From the NCBI RefSeq assembly GCF_027943255.1, contig NC_072892.1, forward strand, positions 28,295,792-28,359,791: 64,000 nt of DNA. The letters run 5' to 3'. Positions 55,255 to 64,000 of the stretch are shown here, one piece after another. Each line of letters begins with the position of its first letter. Positions within the stretch are counted from its first letter, which is position 1. A model generated the notes under the pieces. It saw nothing but the letters and a program-made list of their open reading frames with translations, did no database searches and had not been told where the DNA came from. The stretch comes from Anastrepha obliqua. Taxonomy: Eukaryota; Arthropoda; Insecta; Diptera; Tephritidae. Made by a program: the position numbers and the translations under genes.

Positions 55255-55430
55255 GTTCGTGGAGGGTTATACAGTTTAATGCCACCTCCGAAAGTGTTTT
55301 CATTGCAGAAATAAACTCGGAGATTTGAAGAAATATTTTCATTATTTTTGGTACTTCGTGCCTACAACGGGTCTCGAACCAGGGTACTATCAACTGGTAG
55401 TCGCGCACCAACCTATTCGACAACAGAAGA
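55255..55430 (-). mobile_element. SINE-like repeat, family 2, antisense copy
   Basis: CAACGGGTCTCGAACCAGGG is the complement of a good B box (GGTTCGAGAC). TGGTAGTCGCGCACCAACCT then ATTCGACAACAGAAG is the complement of an A-box-like head. TTAATGCCACCTCCGAAAGT lies on the body side. Same order as 43330-43450. Intron 9. Confidence 0.55.
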
Positions 55431-55491
55431 CTTTCTACTAAACCTCCTTACTTATTTTAACATCCTGTACATGGGAGTGACCCATATATAT

Positions 55492-55870
55492 AGGGTGACC
55501 AGATATGCAAAAAGTAACTGAAATAAAACAACAAGGTTTGAGATGTCAAATTGATTCTTGCTCTGTTCTGAAGCTACGTTAATGCCAATGTAAAGTATGA
55601 TATATGAAGCACGTCATTTAAATGGCCGCATCGAGTTTTCTGGAGGTGCTTGAAGCGGTCGGTTCGATGGCAAGGTCCAGGATGAGGGCGTTGCGGATCG
55701 AAAATTGGTTTGTTAGAGTAAATACACAATTCACGTAGTTCCAGCGAAAATAGTCGATGGGAGTCAAGTCGCATTATCGCGGCGGCCAATTGATTAACGC
55801 TCACCACGAAATTACCCAATTGGCAAATTTCTCCTTCACAATTTTAGGCGCCGCATACTGGGGATTTAGC
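55492..55870 (-). mobile_element. Tc1/mariner-superfamily C-terminal fragment (QQDGATCHTA group)
   Basis: The left end ATAGGGTGACCAGATATG resembles the group's terminal repeat. The minus strand reads LNWPPR, a stop, CDLTPIDYFRWNYV (third catalytic Asp block) near 55750-55800 and, in another frame, RFKHLQKTRCGHLNDVLHIS near 55585-55665. The first two thirds of the transposase are absent. Intron 9. Confidence 0.72.
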
Positions 55871-55979
55871 GGAAGAAAGTCAAATTTGCAACATACCACC
55901 TACGCAATGTTTAATGGTATTTCTAAATTCCAGAATAGAACCAACAATAAAATCAAAAGGAATTACTAAACTCCGACTT

Positions 55980-57140
55980 ACAGTTTTTTTTTATAGATAT
56001 GTCAAAAGTATAATTTTTTTATAGTATTGAACTGACTAAGAAAAAACTTCAAAGCGCAAGGTGGTTTTTTTTCTTTTTGCTTGAGCCGACTTCCAATTTT
56101 TTATTTTTCATTTAGGGTACGATATTTTTATATATTTTAGCCGGAAGAACAAAGGCTGTAAAGCATTTGATTATCTATTTATAATTAATTTTACGAAAAA
56201 AAAAAATCATATTCCTTCATATTCTTGGATCTGCAAGTTGAGCTACATTTACCTACGGTCAGAAACTAGTATCAACGTGTTGCTTAATAGCGTCTCTTTC
56301 AGTTTTAATCAATTGCAAGTGCCACCAGGCGCCACTGATTATTTTTTGGCAATGATAATAACTAAACGCTTTCTAGTGTGTGCATAATGATAACGAAACA
56401 CTTTTAATTTTGTTTTGACATTTTGAGGGTAATTCAGAATTATGAACTTACATGTATCCTGTGCATAAATATTTGCTGGCCTATATTAATAAAAAAAAAA
56501 TTAAATTTATGAATTTTAAAAAACATTGAAAAACATGAATTTTAAAAAACATTAAATTAAAAAAAAAATAATATATATTAGTTTTTAAACATGTTCTTTT
56601 CATACACAAATATATACAACTTCGTTAGTAGTAAAAATGTAAATATTTTTTGGGATGTATACTTTTTTCCGCATCTCTGTACAAAAATCCCCAGTGTGCG
56701 CCGCGTCGCTTGTATGGCATGTAGCGCCGTCTTATGGGAACTACAGCTCGGATATAACGATGTTGTTATAAGTCTACGTTAAGGAAGTCTACGTTAACGT
56801 TATCTTCTTCCCCATTACAAAAGAAATAAGATCTGATGAGATAAACTTCATCAAACAGTTAATCTTTGTGGATGAATTGATGTTTGTCGAACAATTGCGG
56901 ATTTTGTTCGCTCCAGTAGTAACAATTTTGATTGTTGACAAAGCTGCTGAGCTAAAAATGTGTCTCGTGGGTGACCGTCGACCTCATATCGAAATCCACG
57001 TTGCCTATTTACAACCGGAATTTCAATAATATTTTTTATTCATAATTTCCACACGTTCGGAAAGCGTGAAGAAGTGGCAAATCTTATTGAATATTTTGAC
57101 AGCTGCTGAAAATCAACTATCAGTGCTGCCTAGTCACCCT
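55980..57140. other. Unassigned intron 9 sequence
   Basis: AT-rich. The frame at 56591-56782 has no domain. No terminal repeats noticed. Confidence 0.35.
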
Positions 57141-57144
57141 TTAG

Positions 57145-57720
57145 TAGGTAGGTAGGTTAGATGGCAAGAGTACCACGAGTACACTGCAAGTAGCACTAGT
57201 GTTTGTTGGTGTAGTGGATGGGAAAAACGAGATCTAGGCTGGAGAACTGCCTCAGGCTATCCCCGAAAAGCACATTAAAGAATCTCGAACGCCTAGCTGC
57301 CAGACCCGGACATTTGCCAAGAAAGTGTTCAACAGTCTCTTACTCTGCCGGATCCCCACAGCTTCTGCAATGGGGGTTGTACGGAAGTCCAAGCTTCTCT
57401 GCATGAGTTCCGGGCATCCAGTGACCGGTGAACACCGCTAAGAGTTTGGAAATTGAATGTCAGGGGATCACCAGCACTTTAAGCGTCCTACTTCTGTTTA
57501 CTGAGGCCAAAGTGTTTTTGAGATAGCGCACGATAAGATATAACTCTATCTGTCTTCCGCTTTTATAAGAAAGAAATTGTGCATCTTCCCTTAAAAAACG
57601 GTCAAGGGGCACCGATGTCTGAGATGGAGACAACTGCAACCGGTTCTGTCAACCCTTTCCTGGCAATCTCATCGGCAATCGACAATCGGCATCGCTTTAC
57701 CGATGGTCACCCTTTATAAT
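57145..57720 (-). mobile_element. LINE C-terminal region
   Basis: The minus strand reads PLDRFLREDAQFLSYKSGRQ, LLAVFTGHWMPGTHAEKLGL, PYNPHCRSCGDPAE, a stop, then ETVEHFLGKCPGLAARRSRF. This is the post-RNase H knuckle region of a Jockey/LOA-type ORF2, ending in a stop near 57185. Intron 9, opposite to the next LINE. Confidence 0.82.
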
Positions 57721-57759
57721 TTGAAAATTTTTTCTTAGGGCTGGTTACACGGAATGATT

Positions 57760-58315
57760 TTAACACAACACCACTCCCTATTGTTAAATGGAGACTATGG
57801 AGACCGTACCAAATAGGTCTGTCTAATCGGATTGAGAGAGTTCAGAAAGTCTTTCTTCGTTTTGCGCTCCTATCTTTAAACTTTTCTGAACCTGTACCAT
57901 CGTACCGCTCTCGATGTTTATTGATTGACTTGAAACCACTTGATAGCAGACGATCTTTTCTATCGTGGTCATTTATTATTCGTATCATTTCTGGATCTAT
58001 TGATTGTCCTCCCCTTTTAAGTAAAATTCAATTTAATACACCCAATATGAGGCTAAGACAGTACGAAACCTTTAAAATTGGCTTCTCGAGAACCAACTAT
58101 GGGGTGAATGCTCCGATTTCTAGGGCATGTGCAGATTTAAATATGTTTTTCAATTCTTCCGGTGCTGATTTTACATGGCCGTATGGGATCTTAGTCAATC
58201 ATCTAAATCGTTCTTTTCCTAGTAACTACTAAACTATTGTACATTAGCTTAATATAGTCTGTAAGAATGTATCCATTTAAAGACAATAAATAAATAAATA
58301 AATAAATAAATAAAA
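57760..58315 (+). mobile_element. LINE 3' end with (AAAT)n tail
   Basis: The + strand reads RIERVQKVFLRFALLSLNFS, SYRSRCLLIDLKPLDSRRSF and MRLRQYETFKIGFSRTNYGV, then APISRACADLNMFFNS, ending at TAA 58230-58232. This is the C-terminus of a Jockey/CR1-type ORF2. A short 3' untranslated region ends in (AAAT)n at 58284-58313. This frame is unbroken for over 130 codons, so the insertion is among the younger ones here. It ends only 150 bp before exon 10. Confidence 0.87.
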
Positions 58316-58466
58316 TAGTGTATTAGCCATTAAGTTAATTAAATATTTGACTCTCCCACATTGGGGAATTCTGATATTTATGTTAACTCACATAACAGCT
58401 AAACCGATGCTAAACTTCATAATCTTTTAGATCATTGCACGACTACAAAATTTCTTTTCTTTCTAG

Positions 58467-58753
58467 GCACTGCTATTCCAATGGCATCAATAGCACAATA
58501 CACAAACACGCCAACAATTCGTGCAGGCTATTTCATCAACGCAGAGGGAATACTGAAGCGACCCCCAAATCTTCAAACCCCGCCAATGACAACGTCTACT
58601 GCCAACAATCAGTATTTTACAACGTCAACATTAGGTCGCATGAAAACATCCGCAATTCCTTCCGTACTGCAGCAGCAACTGTCTTATGATGGCACCGCTC
58701 CACGTACTTTATCGACTGGCGTCCCAGTAAACTCCCAATTCTATTATGGATGA
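58467..58753 (+). CDS. eva-1: EVA-1-like, coding exon 10 (C-terminus, UGA stop)
   Basis: Acceptor TTTTCTTTCTAG. Residues 628-722: GTAIPMASIAQYTNTPTIRA, GYFINAEGILKRPPNLQTPP and SYDGTAPRTLSTGVPVNSQF, then YYG. Ser/Thr/Pro/Gln-rich and disordered-looking. The stop is TGA at 58751-58753, followed by C (TGA-CGA), a context in which fly genes often allow readthrough. The frame stays open after it (see the next entry). Confidence 0.85.
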
Positions 58754-58948
58754 CGAAATTCACAGGGAGGTGTAAAAATAAAATCTCTCACGAGTGATAC
58801 CTCTTGCCACAAAGTCGAAGCTATCGCCCACCTCTCATGTAATGCATCGAAAGTGCAGAAAGAGAAATTCAATGAGAGCAGCAATGAAAATGACAATCCC
58901 GGTGCCAGCCACGAGGACGAAACGTCAGCGAAGATGCAGGACACAGTG
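58754..58948 (+). other. Candidate readthrough extension of the EVA-1-like protein
   Basis: In frame with exon 10 and directly after TGA-C, 65 sense codons run to TAG at 58949-58951. They encode RNSQGGVKIKSLTSDTSCHK, VEAIAHLSCNASKVQKEKFN, ESSNENDNPGASHEDETSAK and MQDTV. Codon choice and composition look more like coding sequence than the AT-rich flanks. A 65-codon open run by chance is not rare enough to prove it (a few percent). From about 58912 the -1 frame becomes coding-like instead. Confidence 0.45.
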
Positions 58949-59040
58949 TAGCCGAATCAGTCTTGGCTCAGGAAACGCAGATAGCAACTAATGGCATGCA
59001 ATCTGATAGAATAAAACTTATTGCTTTTGAAGGGGACTAA
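58912..59040 (+). pseudogene. Coding-like tail in the -1 frame
   Basis: Relative to exon 10 the -1 frame reads NVSEDAGHSVAESVLAQETQ, then IATNGMQSDRIKLIAFEGD, and stops at TAA 59038-59040. It has plausible codon use right after the extension frame starts to look random. One reading is a single-base loss near 58910-58925 in a tail that once was longer. An assembly error or chance are alternatives. Confidence 0.35.
59010..59015 (+). terminator. Possible polyadenylation signal
   Basis: AATAAA about 260 nt after the UGA, the first such hexamer well downstream of exon 10. If the -1 frame tail is real coding sequence, the true signal would lie further on. Confidence 0.35.
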
Positions 59041-59268
59041 ACTATTTATGAACTGGCAAAAGACATAGAATTATAAATCGTTATTTCGAGATATGTATGT
59101 ATGTATAAGTATAGGACTCGACATACATTCACATATGTATTTTATATGTATGCATGTACGACACGCACACGAGCATATTACGTATAATATGTATGTATGT
59201 ATAAATATGTGATGGGATGGTGTAAGCAGTTGGTTTATGTATTAAGAAAATAGCATTAAGATAGTATA

Positions 59269-60040
59269 CAGGGTGGCCCATATAGTGATTTATCTTTGAA
59301 AATTCGAACAAATGAACGAAACTAGATTTTTTCCGGTATTTATTGGTTTATTCGAACATTCGCATTATTTACGGAACATGATTTCATTCAAGTGTCTGCC
59401 TCGGTTGGCTTCACAGTAGCGCATCCTGTTAACACCCAGCTTACCAAGACTTCGTGCTCTATCTCACTCATGGCTTCCTCGATAATAATCTTAAGGGACT
59501 GATCCGTTAATGGGTTGTTCGTTAATTCGGTTCTTCACTGCACCGCACAAAATTGTCTAAGGCGTCATATCGCTGCTTCGAGGTGGCCACTTGAAATCGC
59601 CTAGAAGGCTGATAATACGAATAGCGCACTTGGTAAAAGCTCTATTGTGGCGTGATGTGCCACTCTTCTGAAACCAAAGATCACACAAGTCCATGCCTTT
59701 AATTTTCGGCCTCAAAAAATCGTTGATCGTGTCTCTGCAGCGCTCACTGTTGGCCGAAATGGCGTTTTCAGCTGGATTTTCTAAGAAAATTGTGCCAATT
59801 ATGCCATCGCTCCAAAATCAGTAACAAACTGTCACTCTCTGGCAATACATTTGTGTTTATAATCAGATGCAGGTTTTTCGATCAACAGTCCAAGCGGCAG
59901 TTTTGCTGTTGAGCCATCGTGATGAAATGTGCTTTGTCAGAAAAGATGATTTTTCGAGCAAAATCGTTGTTCATTAAGTTTGTAATACTTACCAAGATTG
60001 TTAACGCGTAAATCGATTGATTTGATTTCGATATGAAACT
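59269..60040 (-). mobile_element. Tc1/mariner-superfamily element (QQDGATCHTA group), truncated
   Basis: The end CAGGGTGGCCCATATAGTGA follows TA at 59267-59268. The minus strand reads FWSDGIIGTIFLENPAENAI, RCRDTINDFLRPKIKGMDLC, DLWFQKSGTSRHNRAF, then DFKWPPRSSDMTP and, near the end, RYCEANRGRHLNEIMFRK. The second catalytic block has QKSGTS where QQDGAT is usual, so that Asp is lost. The helix-turn-helix part and the second terminal repeat are missing; it abuts the foldback element at 60078. Confidence 0.82.
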
Positions 60041-60077
60041 GACTTTCTGTCAAAAGAGCTGTCAATATATCATATGA

Positions 60078-60754
60078 TTAGGGCTCTCGCCTCATTTGAA
60101 ATAGTGTTTTTTGGGTGTTTCTTTAGAAGCGTGTAAAACGGAAACGAAAAAGCTTTTTATTTTCGCTTTCAGAATTTTATTCTTTGATCCATTGTTAAAA
60201 AATAAAAATTTTGTTTGTCCAAACGAGGTTCGTTCAAAAAGTTGTCACCCTTCAAAAAATGGTTTTCCAAACAAAGGTAAGGCCAGCGACACTGATTTCG
60301 GATGTCTGAAATCAAAAAGATTCTTGTTCACTATGAATGTCTTAAAAAAATTAAATTTCACAAAATGGTGGACGTTCAAAGTTTAAAAACCGTTTTTTGA
60401 ACCCTTGACTTTAAAGGTCCGAAAAAAAACTAAAATTTTTTGTTTCCGAATGATCGTAGTTCATACGATAACGACATTCGTAGTGAACGTAGTAGGTCAT
60501 TTAAATTTTATTTCATCAAAATCGGTTCAGTAAAAGCGGCTATATCTGTGTCCATTTTCTACGTAAAGACCAGTTTTTGAGGGCTGACAACTTTTTGAAC
60601 GAACGTCGTATGGCCTAAAAAAATGTTTATTTCTAATAATGGATCAAAAATTAAAATACTGAAAACGAAAATAAAATACCTTTTTCCGTTTTCGTTTTAC
60701 ACGCTTTTGAAGAAACACTTAAAAATCAGCATTTCTAGTGAGGCGAGAGCCTTA
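60078..60754. mobile_element. Second foldback-type element (about 170-bp inverted arms)
   Basis: The left arm 60078-60250 (TTAGGGCTCTCGCCTCA, GAAGCGTGTAAAACGGAAAC, GTTCGTTCAAAAAGTTGTCA) is the diverged reverse complement of 60580-60754 (CTGACAACTTTTTGAACGAA, CGTTTTACACGCTTTTGAAG, AGGCGAGAGCCTTAA). About 330 bp of unrelated spacer lie between. No transposase frame. The arms differ at perhaps one base in six. Confidence 0.8.
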
Positions 60755-61422
60755 AAAGAAAATTACTGTATGGACCACCTGTACAGTCATAAGTATGATA
60801 GTAGCGAGGCACATCAATAAGGTAGCAGCAATAGAGGAAGACAACAAAGGAGTGAATTTTGTTGTTGCTTGAATTCTCTGGACAATGCAAAACAGAAGAT
60901 AAATAGAGTTTGACAGAAATGAAAATAAGTCAAATCAGCTGCTCTACTCCTGCTGCCTTGAGCAGTAGTTTTCCGTTGTTTGAAATTGAAAAGTTTTTTA
61001 CATTTTTTTCTGCTGCATTGAAAGCAAAAACATATGTTTAAACCACGTAAAAATACTTTTATACCATAACTCGCGGATTATGAATCTGCGATGACTCGCT
61101 AAAAAGGCTGCAAGCAGAAATTACTACCATTGTTTCACTATTTTGATTTCCATATAAATTTGTTTAATCCATTATCTCATATTACTGCTATCTCTCTTAT
61201 TTAATAATTTAAGCGTTTTAAAATTTTTTTTTGCAATAACGATTCAATATTATAATCAATGAATTGTTAAACGGCCATTGCGCAGAAAATGGCAAAATGA
61301 AAATAAAAACACCCCACAAACCGACAAACCGGAGTTGAACTACTCGGAAGAAAATTCTGCACGAAAGTAGCGTAGTCAAAACTGTTGGAATAAATTGTAC
61401 GCGAATTTTCCTAAGCCCCATC
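60755..61422. other. Unassigned
   Basis: AT-rich, no domain, repeat or RNA gene recognised. Confidence 0.35.
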
Positions 61423-62090
61423 ACGAGGGTCGTTTGAGAAGTACGTGCAAAAATAAAAGCTACTTAATTGCTTTGGGCAAACCTTTCTTTATATTTCGAC
61501 ATAGTCTCCTTTTAGGTTTACCCTATGATCAGAAGGTACCGGGAATGTTTAATTCAAACGAACTGCGCACGTGGGAACCGGTCCATATTTTTTCTTATGT
61601 TGTTAGGACTGTAAGACACCACACATCTGTCACTTTTTAGCGCCATCGGATCATTAGTGTCTGCCTGGCCGGCCGGAAATATGGGCAAACAATTCTAGGA
61701 TTTTGCATGATGATAACGCGCCATCGCACCGAGCCCAAATTGTGCTGGATTATTTGACCAAACAAACACCAAGTACTATACAAATACTATCGTCCAAGCA
61801 CCGTATTCACTTGATATGGCCCCGTGCGACTTCTTTTTCTTTCCCAAGTTGACGTGACCACTTCGTGGAAGGAGATTTCAGTTGATAGAGGATATCAAAG
61901 AGCCGAGCTAAAGTTCATCCCTTCGTCGGCCTACCATGGGTGCATGGAAGTCTGGGTTAAAAGTTGGCACATGTATGTCGCTTCAGATGGGTTATATTTT
62001 GAAGGAGGAAAACCAATTTGCCTGAAATTTAACTCTGTTTTGTTTTATTTAAACATTCCCGTTACTTTCAGATCATAGGGTATATTTTTC
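61423..62090 (+). mobile_element. mariner-type fragment, plus strand
   Basis: Starts with a terminal repeat CACGAGGGTCGTTTGAGAAG. From about 61700 the + strand gives ILHDDNAPSHRAQIVLDYLT (second Asp region, with an extra D), then APYSLDMAPCDFFFFPKLT (third Asp, about 61800-61850) and a frameshifted C-terminus. The 5' two thirds of the transposase are missing. Confidence 0.7.
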
Positions 62091-62092
62091 AT

Positions 62093-62535
62093 CCAATGTT
62101 ATTCTAGTTGGTTGATGCCTTCAAAATAAGAGGATTTATCTAAGCCTGAAAAATAGCCATTCGTTTCTGCAATCACATCCTCATTTGAATAAAATATTTT
62201 TGCTGCCAGCCATTTCTTCAAATTGGCGAACAAATAATAGTCCGAGGGAGCCAAGTCTTCTGAATATGGGGATATGTGAAATGAGTTGGAATGCTATTTC
62301 CATTAATTTTGTGGCCCCGACTGCTGAAACGTGAGCTGGTGCGTTGTCGTGATAGATTTCTGTCGTCACTTGACTTCTTCGATTCAAACGAATGCCAAAC
62401 ACAAGAAAATATGCCGCGATCTGGCTGAAATTTGGTGTGTGTTCTTTCAAGAGATGCTACTAACTAAACATAATCTTGAAATGCGACAGTAGTGACACCT
62501 TTCGGACTTTTTACGGACTTTTCAAACGACCCTCG
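62093..62535 (-). mobile_element. mariner (irritans-type) fragment, minus strand
   Basis: The right end CTTTTCAAACGACCCTCG is followed by TA (62536-62537). The minus strand reads IYHDNAPAHVSAVGATKLME (second Asp), then in other frames EDLAPSDYYLFANLKKWLAA (third Asp), SNEDVIAETNGYFSGLDKSS and YFEGINQLE with a stop. It meets the plus-strand fragment tail to tail, and the two outer ends share the ACGAGGGTCGTTTGA core. Confidence 0.78.
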
Positions 62536-62537
62536 TA

Positions 62538-63071
62538 ATTGATTGGATTAACCACATCGACCATTGTAACGTTTGAAAGATTACAAATTTTTTCAATCAA
62601 ACCTTTCGATGCTTTATTGCGTTCGATTTGTGTAAGATTTGTTTAATTTAATTAAATTATATACCTACTTTAGCTAATTTGCAAGACGTTTCCATTGAAT
62701 TCAGTGCCTTCATTTACTCAAAACAAGTGAAAGGGCAAGTAAAAGTTGTGATTTTTGACTCTTTTTCTAAGGACTCATCAGGAGCTTAGGTGGTTGGGGG
62801 CTGCATTTTTGAATATGGCATTACATCTGTAGTCATCTTGCAACAGAAGAGCAAGACAATATAAGCAGATACAGCAGCAGTTATGTCAAAAGTTACAACT
62901 GCTGGGTTGTATCTGTTTAAAAATTGTTTTTCTATTTCAATCGAAATTTTTGGTGCGTATACAATTTTATTTTTCTATACCCTCAAAGCAAGCGTGGGAG
63001 TATCGGCTTTGGGCATCACTGATTTGGAGTCACAATAAGAGGTCAAGCTGATCTCTGGTACACACTATCCC
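62538..63071. other. Unassigned
   Basis: No recognised feature before the second copy of the long dispersed repeat. Confidence 0.35.
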
Positions 63072-63931
63072 AAGAATGATAGAAACAAGATTGCGCCCAT
63101 CAGAGAGTGCGTGACGTCACACTAGCCTAGTTGTGTAGTGTTAGAAACCCTTTGCTCTTCGCAATAAATTTAGTGCTTTTTTATACCCAAAATGTGAAAC
63201 CTTTTGGGTTTGGTGTTTGTTTCTTTTTTCAATATGAAGCTACCAATACTCTCAGTTAAAACAAAAAAATTTACAATTAAAAAAAGACTATAGTATAATA
63301 AAAAGGCCACTCTGGGAAGATTTTAGTGCTATTGAAATTTTTTTGATTCTTATAAAAATCGATGTTTTGAAAGTGCAAATCACATTTTTTGCTCCTATTG
63401 AGGTTATGCAAGAATATTACATCTACTTCTCTTAACTCTTCTTAACATTTAAATTTTTTTTATAAATTTTAAAAAGCCTTTCAATTTACTGAATACGAAT
63501 TAAAGCCATAGTGGAGTAATTATAAGTAGAAGAAAAAAAAAAGGAAGAAATACCAGATAATACTGCAGAAACCATAACGAGCTTTTTGATAAAGGAGTAC
63601 CTTGTATTGTTACATAACCTCAAATATAGCAATACAATTATTTTGAAGCTGTTTTTTGAAGAGATTCTCTTGACATAAGTTTTAAATACAAGGATGGCTT
63701 TTTAAAACTCTGTCCAGTCTATGTCTACATTACCATAACACATTTATTAAAAAACGCACACAGTAAAGACTCTCACCACGCGAACAAACTTCTTTAAGTA
63801 GTTCAATAAAATATTGGTATTTTATTTTCTTTAAATGGGTATTTTAGTGCTTTTTTATATCCAATACTAGGCAACACTGCTTTCTTGAGAGAGATTTACG
63901 AGAGAGTGATTTAACGGCTCGAAGGAGAAGA
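63072..63931 (+). repeat. Long dispersed repeat, copy B (partner at 1652-2512)
   Basis: Same order of blocks as copy A, including CCACTCTGGGAAGATTTTAG (CCACTCTGAGAAGATTTTAG in A) and TAGTGCTTTTTTATATCCAA. Indels make it locally different in the centre. Being 61 kb apart and about 20 percent diverged, the two are independent copies of one repeat, not a retrotransposon's long terminal repeats. Confidence 0.75.
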
Positions 63932-64000
63932 AGACGAACAATATTGGAAAAACGCACACGCACAAAAAAACACGAATATACACCAACCCCAACAATAATC

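Larger units (their letters stand above)
29658..58753 (+). other. eva-1: EVA-1-like gene: whole locus, ten coding exons
   Basis: Exons at 29658-29751, 36193-36309, 38201-38505, 40798-40990, 42761-42910, 43082-43225, 49206-49499, 49639-49892, 54658-54988 and 58467-58753, each bounded by AG and GT. Intron phases are 1,1,0,1,1,1,1,0,1, all compatible, and the total is 2169 nt (722 residues plus stop). Predicted type I membrane protein: signal peptide 1-21, SUEL lectin domain 1 (about 42-234, with insert), SUEL domain 2 (about 245-334), acidic stalk 338-432, membrane helix 441-463, cytoplasmic tail to 722. Two SUEL domains plus one membrane span is the layout of EVA-1/EVA1C, which binds heparan sulfate and Slit and acts with Robo in nematode axon guidance. 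Introns total about 27 kb and are full of transposon debris. Exons were deduced from sequence alone; the symbol is by family, not by proven orthology. Confidence 0.85.

Noticed and set aside
58794..58991. 65-codon Arg/Lys-rich frame overlapping the readthrough extension
   Set aside because: It is in a different phase from exon 10, starts at an isolated Met, and looks like the shadow of the extension frame.
1652..63931. The two 860-bp repeats as LTRs of one giant retrotransposon
   Set aside because: They are 61 kb apart, about 20 percent diverged, and enclose a host gene and no coherent gag-pol.
1..64000. CRISPR arrays, bacterial operons, viral replication genes
   Set aside because: No regularly spaced repeats with unique spacers, no ribosome-binding-site gene clusters, and no viral polymerase or capsid motifs were seen; all polymerase motifs belong to non-LTR retrotransposons.

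Overview
The window looks like nuclear DNA of a higher fly (Diptera). Tephritid fruit flies are the best guess, from the mix of a tRNA-derived SINE with a TA-rich tail, LINE 3' ends tailing into CAACAACAAC, and many mauritiana- and irritans-type mariners. The species is inference. The DNA is AT-rich, with no prokaryotic gene layout and no rRNA or functional tRNA genes.

One host gene can be supported, on the + strand. Ten coding exons run from 29658 to 58753, with introns up to 6.4 kb. All splice phases agree and the summed coding length (2169 nt) is divisible by three, giving a predicted 722-residue protein. It has a signal peptide, two SUEL (galactose-binding lectin) domains, an acidic glycosylated stalk, one transmembrane helix near residues 441-463 and a long cytoplasmic tail. 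This is the architecture of EVA-1/EVA1C, a Slit/Robo co-receptor in nematodes. The first SUEL domain is split by an exon carrying a long low-complexity insert. The ORF ends at UGA followed by C. The same frame stays open and coding-like for 65 more codons, then a coding-like signal moves to the -1 frame and continues to 59040. This is either a stop-codon readthrough candidate or a recently broken C-terminal tail.

Almost everything else is a graveyard of transposons. 1-29 kb: SINE, mariners (3091-4353, 7995-8820, 8823-9175, 13237-14045), a 1.54-kb near-perfect palindrome (5011-6554), LINE reverse transcriptase and RNase H remnants, two piggyBac relics (11190-12115; 24294-24908 with TTAA duplications), a minisatellite and a 1.1-kb T-rich array. 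30-58 kb, inside the gene's introns: a mariner nested in a Tc1-like element (30084-32118), a mariner at 33831-35036, LINE pieces, SINEs, a hAT element with an 8-bp target duplication and a Tc1-like element inside it (44780-46948), an internally deleted mariner (48152-49034) and two piggyBac-type MITEs in opposite orientation. 59-64 kb: more mariner-superfamily remnants, a second foldback element (60078-60754) and a second copy of an ~860-bp repeat also found at 1652-2512.

The transposases carry stops, frameshifts, internal deletions or catalytic substitutions, so none looks active. The host gene has kept every exon and splice site despite this load.
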